From Zopfochytrium polystomum (lineage: Eukaryota > Chytridiomycota > Chytridiomycetes > Chytridiales > Chytridiaceae), in assembly GCA_025765615.1 (NCBI GenBank), contig JAIVFJ010000196.1, positions 55,187-119,186 of the forward strand: a stretch of DNA of 64,000 nt, in the 5' to 3' direction. A program made the translations under genes and the position numbers. The notes below the pieces were generated by a model that was given only the letters and a program-made list of their open reading frames with translations, ran no database searches and had not been told where the DNA came from. Numbering within the stretch: the stretch's first letter is position 1; every line of letters starts with the position of its first letter. Positions 21,841-32,328 of this stretch are shown piece by piece.

Positions 21841-23211
21841 TGGGTTTCTAGTTGGTGTTTCAGCAATTATTATGTCTTCAGAGGAAGGCTTGGTGGCGTC
21901 AGTAAAGTTAAATAGTTATTTATGAGCATAAAGATGGAGAAAAGGAAATGGAGAGATCATTGGCAGGGCTGCCTGCAAATGCGCCAAGCCAATGCCATCT
22001 CAGACAGGCTCCAAATGCAACACTTCACACCAGGTCAACCAAACCATGCTTCAGCCTCAGCAATTGTGGTTGTACCGCAAGCAGCTCTTGTTCCGTTCTC
22101 TGTATTTCACCCTCAACCTGCTGCAGGAGGGCCTCCTGTTTTTTCTACAATCATCCCCTCTTGCCTCTACGTCTTGTGAACTGTGCAACAGTGAACGCTT
22201 CACACACAGGCATAGCCTCTTCCTTACATGATCGATTCTGGAGCTGTACCCACAATGTGAAGAACATGGGAGCTTTGGGGTGACACAGAGGTTGACTACT
22301 AAGGTGGAGGGAGATTGATAAGGTTGAAGCTGTGGTGCACAAGTTGATATAAGTTGCTCAGAAATTGCTTAAATTTTTTTCTGTTAATTGCCATATGCAA
22401 AAATGCAATGATAAATGCTGTTGTCATGCAATCCCATTTCCCATCACGTGGAGCTGCGCTCAGTATGATGTTATAACAAAGAGAAACTTATTTGCAACGC
22501 AATGCAGTTGGAGATAAATACGAAAGTATAAAGAGAGGGAATAGTAACGAGGGACTAGAATAATTAGTTGTTTAACCTCTCACAGAGACCATAAAAGGAA
22601 TCCAACCCCACTCCTTGCTGCTTTAACGGAAACCAGTGCAAAAACAAGCCAATCTCTCTTCCTCCATCTACTCTCTCTTCTGCCCACTCCTCTCTCCTCT
22701 TTCTTCATTCTCTCACTCCTCTCAATCCTCCATCACTACTGCTCTCTTCTCCCTCTCTCCACACCCACACCAAGCCCCTCAGTCCTGCATAGAATTTCAT
22801 CATGTTGCTCTTTGCGTCTTACAGCTACCAGGATTGGGTACTGCACGTGGAGAAGTCATCAAGCTGGTCATGTCCTACAACCTCGTTTCCAGCTTCCTCA
22901 AGGCTGATTACTTAGGTGTGTTTAACATGATCTGCAACAAGGTCAGCATTGGCGCTGCCCCTCCCAGCATTGGTTCTCCCCCTGAATCCTCTGCAACAGC
23001 GGAGGTGATGAAATCCCACCCAGGACTAGAGGGACTTGGTCTGTCTGGAGAGAGAGAGATCAAGCAGAATTATGAAGCAGAGAGTGGAATTCCAGAGCAG
23101 AGAGCCTTGAGTGGTACACAACTTTTGCATGCTTGCTGTGCTGTGTCACATGTGCAATGTGTGTAGTGTGTGCAGTTTGCGTCTTTTTGTGCATGTTCTA
23201 ATTGCATTGTT

Positions 23212-23668
23212 CCTACCGGTAGAATGAGCAAGGCCAGAACAACAGCTGCCTTTGCCTATCTCTTTTATTGAGAGCAGATTAGCCCTTTCAAGTGCCCCAT
23301 TCCAGTATTGGATCTTCTGAGGCCTTCAAACATCCCATCCAATGTGATTGGCTGGGGCACTCAAAGGGATCATCAGTAACAGGTGTCGTGTACCCAGTGG
23401 GTCGAATCTCAACAACCCACACCATCTGGAGTTGGTGTGCCACCAATTCCCGACCTCGTGGCACATGAAGATTTTACCCACCAGGCACACTACGTCTGTT
23501 ACTGATGATCCCTTTGAGTTCACCACCCAAGCACATTGGATGGGATGGTTGAAGGCCTCAGAAGATCCAATACTGGAATGGGGCACTTGAAAGGGCTAAT
23601 CTGTTCTCAATAAAAAGAGATGGGCAAAGGCAGCTGTTGTTGTGGCTTTGTTGATTCTACCGGTAGGA
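23212..23668. mobile_element. Foldback/MITE-like element, right-arm copy
   Basis: Mirror image of the element at 17979-18435, duplicated with the arm of inverted repeat 2. Confidence 0.8.
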
Positions 23669-24459
23669 CAACTCTCCTTGCTGCTTTAACAGAAACCAGT
23701 GCAAAAACAAGCCAATCTCCATTCCTTCATCTGCTCTCTCTTCCCTCTCTGCCAAACTCACTCCTCTCCCCTCTCTCTCCATTCTCTCACTCTCCTCTCT
23801 CCTCCATCACTACTGGCCCCTCTATCTCTCTCTCTCTCTCTCCCTCTCCACCTGCTCTTCACCCTCTCCCTTGTGCGTAACATCATGTATCAAGAGATGT
23901 TGACACTAGTTCTGTGGAAGATGGTTGTTGTTCAGCTGCTGCTGCTGGTGCTCATTCTGGAAATTGTTCCACACAAACATAGGCTTCACAAAAAAGGCTG
24001 GTGATGTTCTATTCGGTCGTTTTAAGTTCATCCTTGCTGAGAAGCAGTGTGAGCTGATGAACGCGGCCCTGAGCGATATTCTCTTCTGCTGAAGTACTGA
24101 GGCAAGGGAAATTGTCTTCTGCAATCACAAGGTAATCCAATTGATGTGTGATTACTCTACCCATGTTGTTGTCAATCAAGCGAGCAATGGAACAACCAAT
24201 GTTTCCAATGCAAATTGCTGGTTGAGCGTGTTCTGCAAGCTTTTTATACTGGTTGAAGAATCTGAAGCATACTTTGGTCGTTTCATGGCCGCTTTCAAGA
24301 AAATCGCTGGCCTTGCCTGCAACAGCCACCACGAACTTCTTCACCATTCTGAGCCATTTGTAAATGCTGTGATTTTATTCAGCACAGTGCTGAATCAGTC
24401 TTTTGAAAGACCTTGGTGCTGTAAACTCTTTCATCACTTTTGGTTGTACTAACCTTCAA

Positions 24460-25400
24460 AATATGGTCAACTTCACAACGAATTCAAGATTGTTGTTGCC
24501 AACCTCGAATATGACACTCGCCACCCCAGGGTGCCCTCAGCATTCCCAGCTCCAGCAGTACTGAACTTGTTCCTTTCTCCAGTGCTGCTGCTGCAGCCTT
24601 TTGAGGTCATAGTTGAGGCTTTGGACGAGTTGGATATGTTCCTGGTTTCGGCAGCACCTTCCACCTCCACGCTTCCAACCTCACCCACATCCATACACTT
24701 GCAATTTTTTCCGCAGCAGCGCAGCAACTTCCCCAACAGTTTTCTTCAGATGGTGCTGCCCCCAACGCCCACCACGAATGATTTCTCAAAGAGGCTCAAG
24801 GCGCGGCAGCTCCAGTCAACCTTCTTCTTTGTCAGGCGGTAGCTTCAGGGGTAATGGTCGTGGATGCGGTCAAGCCAGTCCAAGTTCTGGTCCAGCTCCT
24901 GGCTCATGCTATCGCTGTGGCCAATTTTGCCACCAAGCTTGATATTGCAAACAAACTTTTTCTACGGACTGCAGCAGCAACTGGAACAGGAACCTCAAGC
25001 CTTTCCTGCACAACAACAACAACAAATTGCCTTTGCACAGACCGCATTCCTAGCTCTAACTTTGTCTGATCTGTCAGACCCCAATGGGATGAAGCCGATG
25101 ATTGGAATGAGTATGCTGATATGGACGCCCAGTTTGACTATCTATGAACAATTACTGTGCTGCAGTCAACCCCTGGGATTTGTAATTGGCTGGCACACGA
25201 AGCAGCACTCCTTGCCCAACCAACAGCTTCTGCTCCTATTCATTTTCCCTGTATTATTGATAATGATTGCGCTCTAAGTCTTTGTTTGTTTCAGGTCTCC
25301 TGTATCGCACAAGTGGTCATCAACGCCGACTTGAGCATCAGCAACCCAAATTAGCAACAAGAGATCTACATTGGTGGAATTGGTCGATCCCTTATGAAGA
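24460..25400 (+). pseudogene. gag/protease remnant of another copia-type element
   Basis: The C-terminal gag frame around 24480-24960 has an Arg/Ser/Gly segment (GGSFRGNGRGCG) and a zinc knuckle, CYRCGQFCHQA-stop-YC at about 24909-24950. The CX2CX4HX4C spacing is retained but one residue is now a stop codon. Further on, HFPCIIDNDCALS near 25240 resembles the protease-like FPVLIDNSCN of copy A. The fragment is degenerate. Confidence 0.6.
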
Positions 25401-25524
25401 TCAACCAATCGGGTGGTAGTTCATTGCATTAATCATGCTATATTTTTAGAGGATACTTTTCCAACAATGGAGAAAGCAAATGAAAGCACTGAGGAACTAA
25501 CTTACTGAAGAACGTGTTAAATTT

Positions 25525-25716
25525 TTGAATCCTGATCATCTATTTGAAACTGAGCGCTTAATTGCTCAATTTCTACGTGAAAACCCAAAGAATGAGAAGC
25601 ATCTGCTGCGACATGAAGATGAGACAAAGATGCATGAGGCACAGAATATGATGCAAAAGCAACTTGAGGTTGAGTTTGCACAAGTGATTCAAAATGCAGA
25701 GGTGGTCTGGGTGTAA
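25525..25716 (+). other. Short unknown frame of 63 codons
   Basis: A charged, helical frame (LIAQFLRENPKNEKHLLRHE) with no recognised family, inside retrotransposon debris. It may be chance or part of gag. I see no gene in 25720-26030. Confidence 0.15.
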
Positions 25717-26030
25717 GGTGGAAGGAATGCAAGAGGCAAGGGATGGTGGTCCCACGGAGTGTTGACATGCGATTAATTAATGTGTTCGTTTGGTGCTGTG
25801 AAACGTAACGAATGGCAGTAGTGAGCTGGCCTCACAGATCTGTTCTCTCAAAGTAACTAGGGGTATTGCGCTTATCTGCATAAGGCAGTGGCGAAGGGAT
25901 GGAATACATGCATTGCTTTGCATGTGTAAACAGTCTACTCTGAGTGAGTGAGTGGAAGGAGTGAATGAAGTGGAGATGTGTGTTTGTGGGTGGTCCTTCT
26001 CCCCAACTTGGAGAGAAAGGAGAAAAACTC

Positions 26031-26335
26031 TGTTATGAATTATTGATACTTGATGATATACACGCTGTAATAGTTGCTAGGCAAGCGTGACTGGCACAGG
26101 TTTAAAAACCTCTCCTATATTATCTGCTTGAGCAGAGGAGGAGGAAAACTGTTGACACAGGGTTTCCGTTCCACGTAATACTCGGAGTATTTGTCATCAG
26201 TGCAAGCCAGCGCCCAGGTCTGCATTGGCGGTGGCTCGCTCTCCTATAGGCATCGTGAGAACAATAACGGACAGTCACAATAGGTTCAGGTCTGTCTTGT
26301 GCCTCTTGCTGCTAACCAGTCAGTTCTGCCTAACA
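26031..26335 (-). repeat. 3' LTR of a second copia family
   Basis: Read on the minus strand it runs TGTTAGGCAGAACTG ... AATTCATAACA, with the perfect terminal inverted repeat TGTTA/TAACA and a length of about 305 bases. It is preceded on the same strand by the polypurine tract GCAGGGGGG and downstream of RNase H, which fixes it as the 3' LTR. A TATA-like TATATTA lies inside. Left flank AACTC (26026-26030) would be one target-site duplicate. Confidence 0.85.
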
Positions 26336-26345
26336 CCCCCCTGCA
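26336..26345 (-). other. Polypurine tract of the second copia family
   Basis: GTGCAGGGGGG on the minus strand abuts the LTR start TGTTAGG. Confidence 0.75.
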
Positions 26346-26369
26346 CAATGGCCATGGGTGTAGCACCCG

Positions 26370-28400
26370 TTATGTAAAGCGTGCATAAGCGTCTGAGGCT
26401 TTGACCGAAAGGGTGTTCGAAAGGTCGGAGCGGGGTCGGAGGCCAAGTAGTGAGGTCAGTCGCTGGTGCTGAGACGTTGAGAGTGGTTTTGTGAGAATGT
26501 CTGCGATCTGGTCACTGGTTGGTACGTAGCGTACAGTGATCTCTCCAGTGGCTACGCCTTGTCGGAGGAAATAAGCACGTATGTCAATGTGGTTTGTGCG
26601 AGCATGTGTGAGAGGGTTGAGCACTAGTGCGACTGCAGTTTGATTGTCCTCAAGGATTGGTTGTGGCCGCTGTGCGGGGGGAGTTGCAACTCTGATAATA
26701 CGGCTAAGAGCCATTGTGCTTCTTGGAAGGCTTCAGAAAGTGAGTAGTTTTCTGCTTCTGTGGAGGATAGCGATACTCGATGTTGTTTGCGTGAGACCCA
26801 AGAGACGGCGGTGCCCATGAGGAAGAAGACATATCCAGTGCGCGATGTGCGGTCTCCAGGTTCGCCCCCATAAGATGCATCAGCGTATGCAGCTGGTTCA
26901 AGGGTGTCATTTGTGAGCCGTAGCGGCTTGTGGCTTTGCCTGTAGAATAATCCGTAGTCCCAGGTGCCTCAGAGGTAACGAAGCAGGCAGCGGAGTGCAT
27001 TGCGATGGCACTGGCGTGGCTTCAGTTGGAACTGTGAGAGTACATTTGTTGCAAATGCGATATCTGGTCGAGTTTGTGTTGCGAGGTATTGAATTTTCAT
27101 GAGTGTGGATCGATACCAGCTTGAGTCACTCTCGCTGAGTTCGATTGACGTTTCGTCATGCATAAAGGTGATAGAAATTGGAGTTGATGCAAAATTGAGG
27201 TCGTCCCACACTTTCTCTTCAGTGAGAATTGTCCTGGTGTATTTGTCTAGGCCCATCCAAATGCCTTCGGCGTTGCGCTGGAGGTGGATGCAAATCACTT
27301 GGCTGACAGTGGTTTCCTCGAGGGACATGCTGTACTCAGCACAAAAAGCATCCTCAATTTTTGCGACACAAGCTGGGGTGTTGGCCATGACATTGATGTC
27401 GTTGACAAAGACAAGACGAGCTTTCCATCACTTCAGCCAGCCAAAGGGGTCAAGCTTGTAGGCATAAACCCATTTGCAGAACATTGCGTGTTCGCCAGGA
27501 GGAAGAACTGCCCATTCCCAGACCTTGTGCTCGTCCATGAGAGAGTGAAGCTCCTCAAGCTCAGATACAGTCCATTCTTTGTTATAGTCTGATGCGTGGG
27601 CTTCCTTGTGGGAACGTGGCACTGGTGGGAGTTGTGATTGGTGGATTGGTTCTTTAGGGAAGCGCTTTGGGAAGCGTGGTTCTGGTTTAGCTCATGCAAA
27701 GTAGAGTCGCAAGAGATGGCAAGTGATTGTTCGATTTGCAAGTAGCTTGCGAAGTCCAGTTGGTGCATCTTTGATGTTGACAATGACAGATGGTGGAAGT
27801 GGTGACTCAATGACAGGTTCCGGTTCAGTGTTGATGGATGCTGCTATGTGGTCTGCTGTTGGAGCTAGGCTCTCTTCAGGTTCGTCTTCATCTTAGCCCA
27901 GGACGACAGCGAATGTGTCAGGGTTCCAACCATAGTCGTCATCATCATTATCTTCTTCCATATCTTGGGGAAGAGTTGGAGGTTGATCTGAGGAGTTTGT
28001 TGATGATGATGGGGGCTGTCCCCCCCCTGGAAGCCTGGCGCAGTTGCTGGTGAGTACAAGTGGAGGGAGCACTGTCAGGAGGAGAGTTGGATAATCGACG
28101 GTAAGAGTCAAGTGGTGGCTCAATAGGTTCGAAAGAAGGAGAGTCGTCAGTTTCAGGAAAATCTGTAAAAGCATCAGAGAGAGAAGTTAAGAAATCAGAA
28201 TTAAGAGATTGAAGCTTAGCGTCACTGCGGAGAAGGCCAGGAAAGACATGCTCATGCAAGTTATAGTGGTGTGTCTGAAGAATAGTCCGTGCAGTAAAGT
28301 TGTAGCTGAGGGCAATAGACTTGCTGTCTGTGTCAAAACCCAAGAAGAGTCCAAGTGAGGCCTGAGGAGAGAACTTGGTCTTGTGTGAGTTTGCAGGTTC
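26370..28400 (-). pseudogene. pol: Second copia family: integrase tail, RT and RNase H, internally deleted
   Basis: Right to left: integrase C-terminal block (GFDTDSKSIALSYNFTARTI, about 28340), Pro/Ser linker, RT start (NKEWTVSELEELHSLMDEHK, about 27590) and FCKWVYAYKLDPFG. It then jumps directly to RLVFVNDINVMANTPA (about 27420-27370), LATQTRPDIAFATNVLSQF and RNase H (SLSSTEAENYSLSEAFQEAQ, ILEDNQTAVALVLN, HIDIRAYFLR). The RT centre is deleted between about 27428 and 27420, and the YVDD box reads FVND. Several frame breaks. Confidence 0.8.
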
Positions 28401-29070
28401 TGTATACTCATTTTTGAGTGTGGGTAGATGGGGACGTCAAGTTTGCTGTTGAGGTAGGCATTGCTGATATCTACCATGGCCGTATCCCAATTTGAGGCTG
28501 CCATAGCAAGAGGCCATTGCAGACTATTGATGTGGACATTAGGAGAGGGAGTATTCCAGAGGTCAACGCCACGACTCTGTGTAAAGCTGCCATAAGTTGT
28601 GCGCAAAAGTGCTCAATGCTGCTGTCTGGTCAAAGCTTGACTTTGTAGGCCCATTTGTTCTGCTTGACATTGACATTCTTGGGTTGGTCAACAACTTTGA
28701 AGGCTGCAAGCGTTCTGAGGGTGTTGATCTTTGGTTGCTCTGATGTAATCCATCCACTCCTTGGACCACTTTCCACTCATGGCTCTGTGTGTGTTACTGG
28801 GTCTGGGCATTTGGCGCTGGTCAAATATGTTTGTCCAGAGTTGTATTTTGGAGATGGGCTGCGCGTAGGGCTGCATGGCAATTTGCACACATGTGTAGCT
28901 GGAACTCTGGTGGTGGTGGTTCTGGTGGTGGTGCTTGAGGTGGTGGGTTTCTAGTTGGTGTTTCAGCAATTATTGTCTTCAGAGGAAGGCTTGGTGGCGT
29001 CAGTAAAGTTACATAGTTATTTATGAGCATAAAGATGCAGAAAAAGGAAATGGAGAGATGATTGGTAGTT
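28400..29070 (-). pseudogene. pol: Diverged fragment of the copy A/B copia family (pre-RT linker and RT start)
   Basis: SNWDTAMVDISNAYLNSKLD and VDLWNTPSPNVHINSLQW match copy A RT. The linker has NPPPQAPPPEPPPPEFQ and TCVQIAMQ-like sequence. It abuts the integrase tail of the second copia family near 28400, so one element lies inside or against the other. Confidence 0.7.
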
Positions 29071-29499
29071 GAGCCTTCCGCACGAAGTGGCAGGGTTTGG
29101 GTTTCTCTGATCCTTGCATTATGCATCAATCTGTTCCAAGGTCTGTTCACTGAATATGACGCCAGTTGCGCTGTAACTGCTGCTGCGGGTCTGGATCTGT
29201 CAGGTTGGAGCAGGCTCAATTGACCTAATTGTTGCCATTCAAGCTGCGTGCGTTCCAATGGCCAGACTTGTAATAGGCGGCTGCGCCATGGCCAATGCAT
29301 GAAGTGAGGGCTGATGTCTGCCATCATTGACAACAGAGAGCACCTTCGGGGATACCTGAGGTCACAGGCATGCAAGCGTACCATCTTCCTCTGGTAAAAC
29401 GCTCACCTCAGAAACAAGATCATCCTCACCACCTGTGATGTACTTGTGAAGGCAGCTTGACGGCTTCTGCATGCATGCAGCAGACCACGTGTCGGGCCT

Positions 29500-31826
29500 C
29501 AGAACACCGCCCTGGACGCAGAAGTAAATAATGATTGTCCTTGATTACTTCACCCGATGGGTTGAGGCTATTCCAGTCCCCGAAATTACTGCTGAGACTG
29601 CCGCCCAGGCTCTTGTGGAACAGGTATTCTGCCGACATGGAATTCCTGTTTACCTTCATTCTGATAGAGGTCAACCCTTCACAAGCGCCCTGTTTAGTGC
29701 ACTTGGAAAGGCCTTGGCTTGAAAAAAATTACAACACCACGCTGGCCTCATGCTAAGGGTGCTGTCAAACAGTCTCTACAGACTTTGAAGGCAATGATTT
29801 GTGTGTACATTGACCAGCAAACCCATGATGACTGGCCTTCCATACTCCCGTATGTCCTTTTTGCATACCGAACCGATGTCCATGCTTTGACTGGAGAAAC
29901 GCCACTTTTCCTGATGCATGGAAGAGATGCACGTTTACCTGTCACTGGTGTGGATTGAGAAGATTTTGCCTACACTGTAGATGACAGTGACACTGACGAG
30001 GACAAAGAATTGGATCCGTATGAGCCTCTCAAATTTGTTGGAGAACGAAAACGCTTGAGGTTTACAACCTCACTAGAAACCCCTTCTGAAGAAGCTGAAG
30101 AGGAGTCTTGTCTCTCTTCTGTTCAAGATAATGAATCTCCTGCAAGTTATGTTTCTAAGGCTGTGTACCCTTCCAAGGCTTTGCCGCTCTTCAAAACGCC
30201 TGTCAGTGGTTCTGACCAGTTGTGTATTGTCTTCATTCGAGTAACAAGCCTCTCAGTGACACTCATGCAGCACTTGCAAAGACGCCTTTTGGCCTTACCC
30301 AACGCAGTACTGGCTTCATGAGATACTGAGTGAGTTGATTGGACAGTTCTCTGTCGATGTTCTCTTCATTTGGCATGAAGCTCCACCTCCCCCACCACAA
30401 GGTGTGAGACCTGAGAAAATCCCAAAGTTCTCGATGCCTAACTTTCTGCAATTGAGCCTCTCTGAGCCTGCTCTTGCACTTATGCTCCACCGTTCTGCCA
30501 TGGACGGCAGCGCATTTTACCTCTACTCCAGCTCCAACTACGTTTGCAGAGCAGAGTTGATTTACCCCGAGATCATGTCACACTTCTCGAATGGCTCGAT
30601 TGGATATTCGAACAATGGAAGTCTTTCACACTTCCATCTCAACAAGCAGGGAGAACTGAAGTCAGTTGATATCACCCCTGAACCATGGAATAGGGAAGCA
30701 CCCATTACTGCAACCAAGCTCTGGCCTGGTCTTTCCGCACCAATTCTGTTGGATATCCCCAAACCTAGTGGCTTGGAGGAAGAACCACTCACTTGCGCAG
30801 TTTAGTTGATTTTGACAGAACCTTGTGTTGCTGAGGTTCTCAACCAGTTGAAGGCAGCGCAAGAAACTGTTATTTCCTGCTCTGAGAAATACAAGGAGGC
30901 CCTTTGACAGGCCTCCCTTGATAGAGACAAGGATCCCTACTTTTTCCGACTTGGAGAGAAGCATGGATGGCTGTTCCCCTTGACAACCCTGGTGACATCA
31001 GTGACAAAAGCCGTTCTCTTATTTTCCGGTGGGTCGGACCTGTTCGAGTTGTCGCTATCACTGGCAAGGACGCAAAGACACAATATAGTGTTGTAGAAAC
31101 ATTCCCTGCTGGACAGACTGTGGTACAAGGATCCATATCTCCCGTCTGAGACCCTACACTGAGCGAGCTCCTGAAGACTCTGTGGAAGATGCTGTTACCA
31201 ATAGTCTCGACGACTTTGAGAAAGAGCTTGAAGAGTGGAAGACTGCCACTCAGCTTATGAAGAAACCTGCCTCCAAGACCACCACGGCCCCTGGAGTGCA
31301 TGTTGACTTCCTTAAGAAGTACACTTTGGAGGAAACCAAAGTCCAAACTGCCAATATAGAGTATCCTATCTAGAGGATCAAAGGTCATACTTTTGACAGA
31401 GAAAAGTATTACTATCTGACCAAGTGGTTAGGATTCTCTACCAAACACGATTTGTACCAACTCGAAGAAGATCTTCACCGCCTTGCAGTGCGCGACTACT
31501 TGGAATTGGTGAAGACTGATGGTCCTGAAGCGTTTCAGAAATGATTGAAATGGTCAGGGCTTCCAAAGAGCCGCAAGTTCCATGCGCCTACTGCAAGGGT
31601 GGCCACACAGATTATAATGGAGAGAGATCAGCGCTTGCTTCGTCCTCTCACCCCACTGGATTCCAACCCCACCACACAAGCTAGTGCACTGTCTGTACAA
31701 CCTGCCCCAAGTCAGCCTGTTCCTGGCCCACCTACACCACAAACTCAACCTGTGCCCCTGAGGAGGAGCACACAGTTGAAACCTTCTAAGCAAGAAGTGC
31801 CCCCTTTGTCACACCTGTGGGTGTGA
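29500..31826 (+). pseudogene. pol: Ty3/gypsy chromovirus integrase, 5'-truncated, with chromodomain
   Basis: The catalytic core has DYFTRWVEAIPVPEITAETA and HSDRGQPFTSALFSALG, then WPHAKGAVKQSLQTLKAMI and LPYVLFAYRTDVHALTGETP (29531-29958). The GPF/Y-like module FRWVGPVRVVAITGKDAKTQ is at about 31020-31080. A chromodomain follows (TFDREKYYYLTKWLGFSTKH, about 31390-31455), and a Pro-rich tail with RRSTQLKPSK ends at 31826. RT and RNase H are absent. Stops and frame changes occur (about 29710, 30808, 31371). About 860 bases between core and GPF/Y module are not normal integrase. Confidence 0.8.
29960..30810 (+). other. Unexplained insert inside the gypsy integrase
   Basis: Between the end of the catalytic core (HGRDARLPVTG) and the usual linker helix (VLNQLKAAQETVISCSEKYK) there are about 280 extra codons. 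The first part is acidic (SLETPSEEAEEESCLSSVQD). The second part looks globular: GQFSVDVLFIWHEAPPPPPQ, MDGSAFYLYSSSNYVCRAEL and YSNNGSLSHFHLNKQGELKS. No family is recognised. The reading frame is largely open (30335-30805), suggesting it was protein-coding as part of pol. Confidence 0.5.
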
Positions 31827-31829
31827 GAT

Positions 31830-32200
31830 TAAAAACGAGGTACTGTGAGACTACACCAAGGTCTCAGTGATAAAGTCTAGGGATTTTATTCGCAAAAACA
31901 AGCGTACCTGTCATAAAACCACAAGGATTGGGGTGACCCCTATTATTATTCCTGGTTCTTTAGTTTACAAGGCGTTATCAAAGTGTATTTGCAGTTAACC
32001 CATCTTTATTATTGGGCCTGCTTTTACTACTTTCGTCTTAACAGTTTCCATTGCACCACAGTTTTCTCAACATATTTTCTTTTTTGGTGACTAACAGAGA
32101 CTGCCTGACTGCCTAGGGATGGGGTGCCTGACAGGCCGTACCCCAAGCCTGCCTAATTTATTATTTATTTTTGGCACTTGTACATACACGCATAAGGTTT
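31830..32200 (+). other. Noncoding stretch after the gypsy frame, possible LTR
   Basis: A/T-rich sequence without a frame follows the end of gypsy pol and ends close to the first P4-ATPase exon. It is in the right place for a 3' LTR, but no second copy in the window allows the ends to be fixed. Confidence 0.3.
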
Positions 32201-32328
32201 GGGGGACTTTGAGCATATGTGGTGGATGCTCCAAGTCAGGGGGTTGACTTGTCAATTTTCTCTCTCTCTGTTTCTGGGCCATTTCTCTTTCCCTTTTTAC
32301 TTCAATCTGATTTCTGTCCTTTGGCAAG

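Larger units (their letters stand above)
17394..24253. repeat. Inverted repeat 2: 2.94 kb arms, about 1 kb spacer
   Basis: The arms are 17394-20337 and 21312-24253. Complementary positions sum to 41647 on the outer part and 41649 on the inner part. The 2-base offset comes from a (CT)n run near 18590 that is one unit longer in the left arm than in its mirror near 23050. Everything else I compared is identical. The spacer (20338-21311) is unrelated between its two halves. Confidence 0.93.

Noticed and set aside
17394..24253. CRISPR-like or phage-like array
   Set aside because: The repeats are long inverted copies of retroelement sequence in a eukaryote; there are no short spaced direct repeats.
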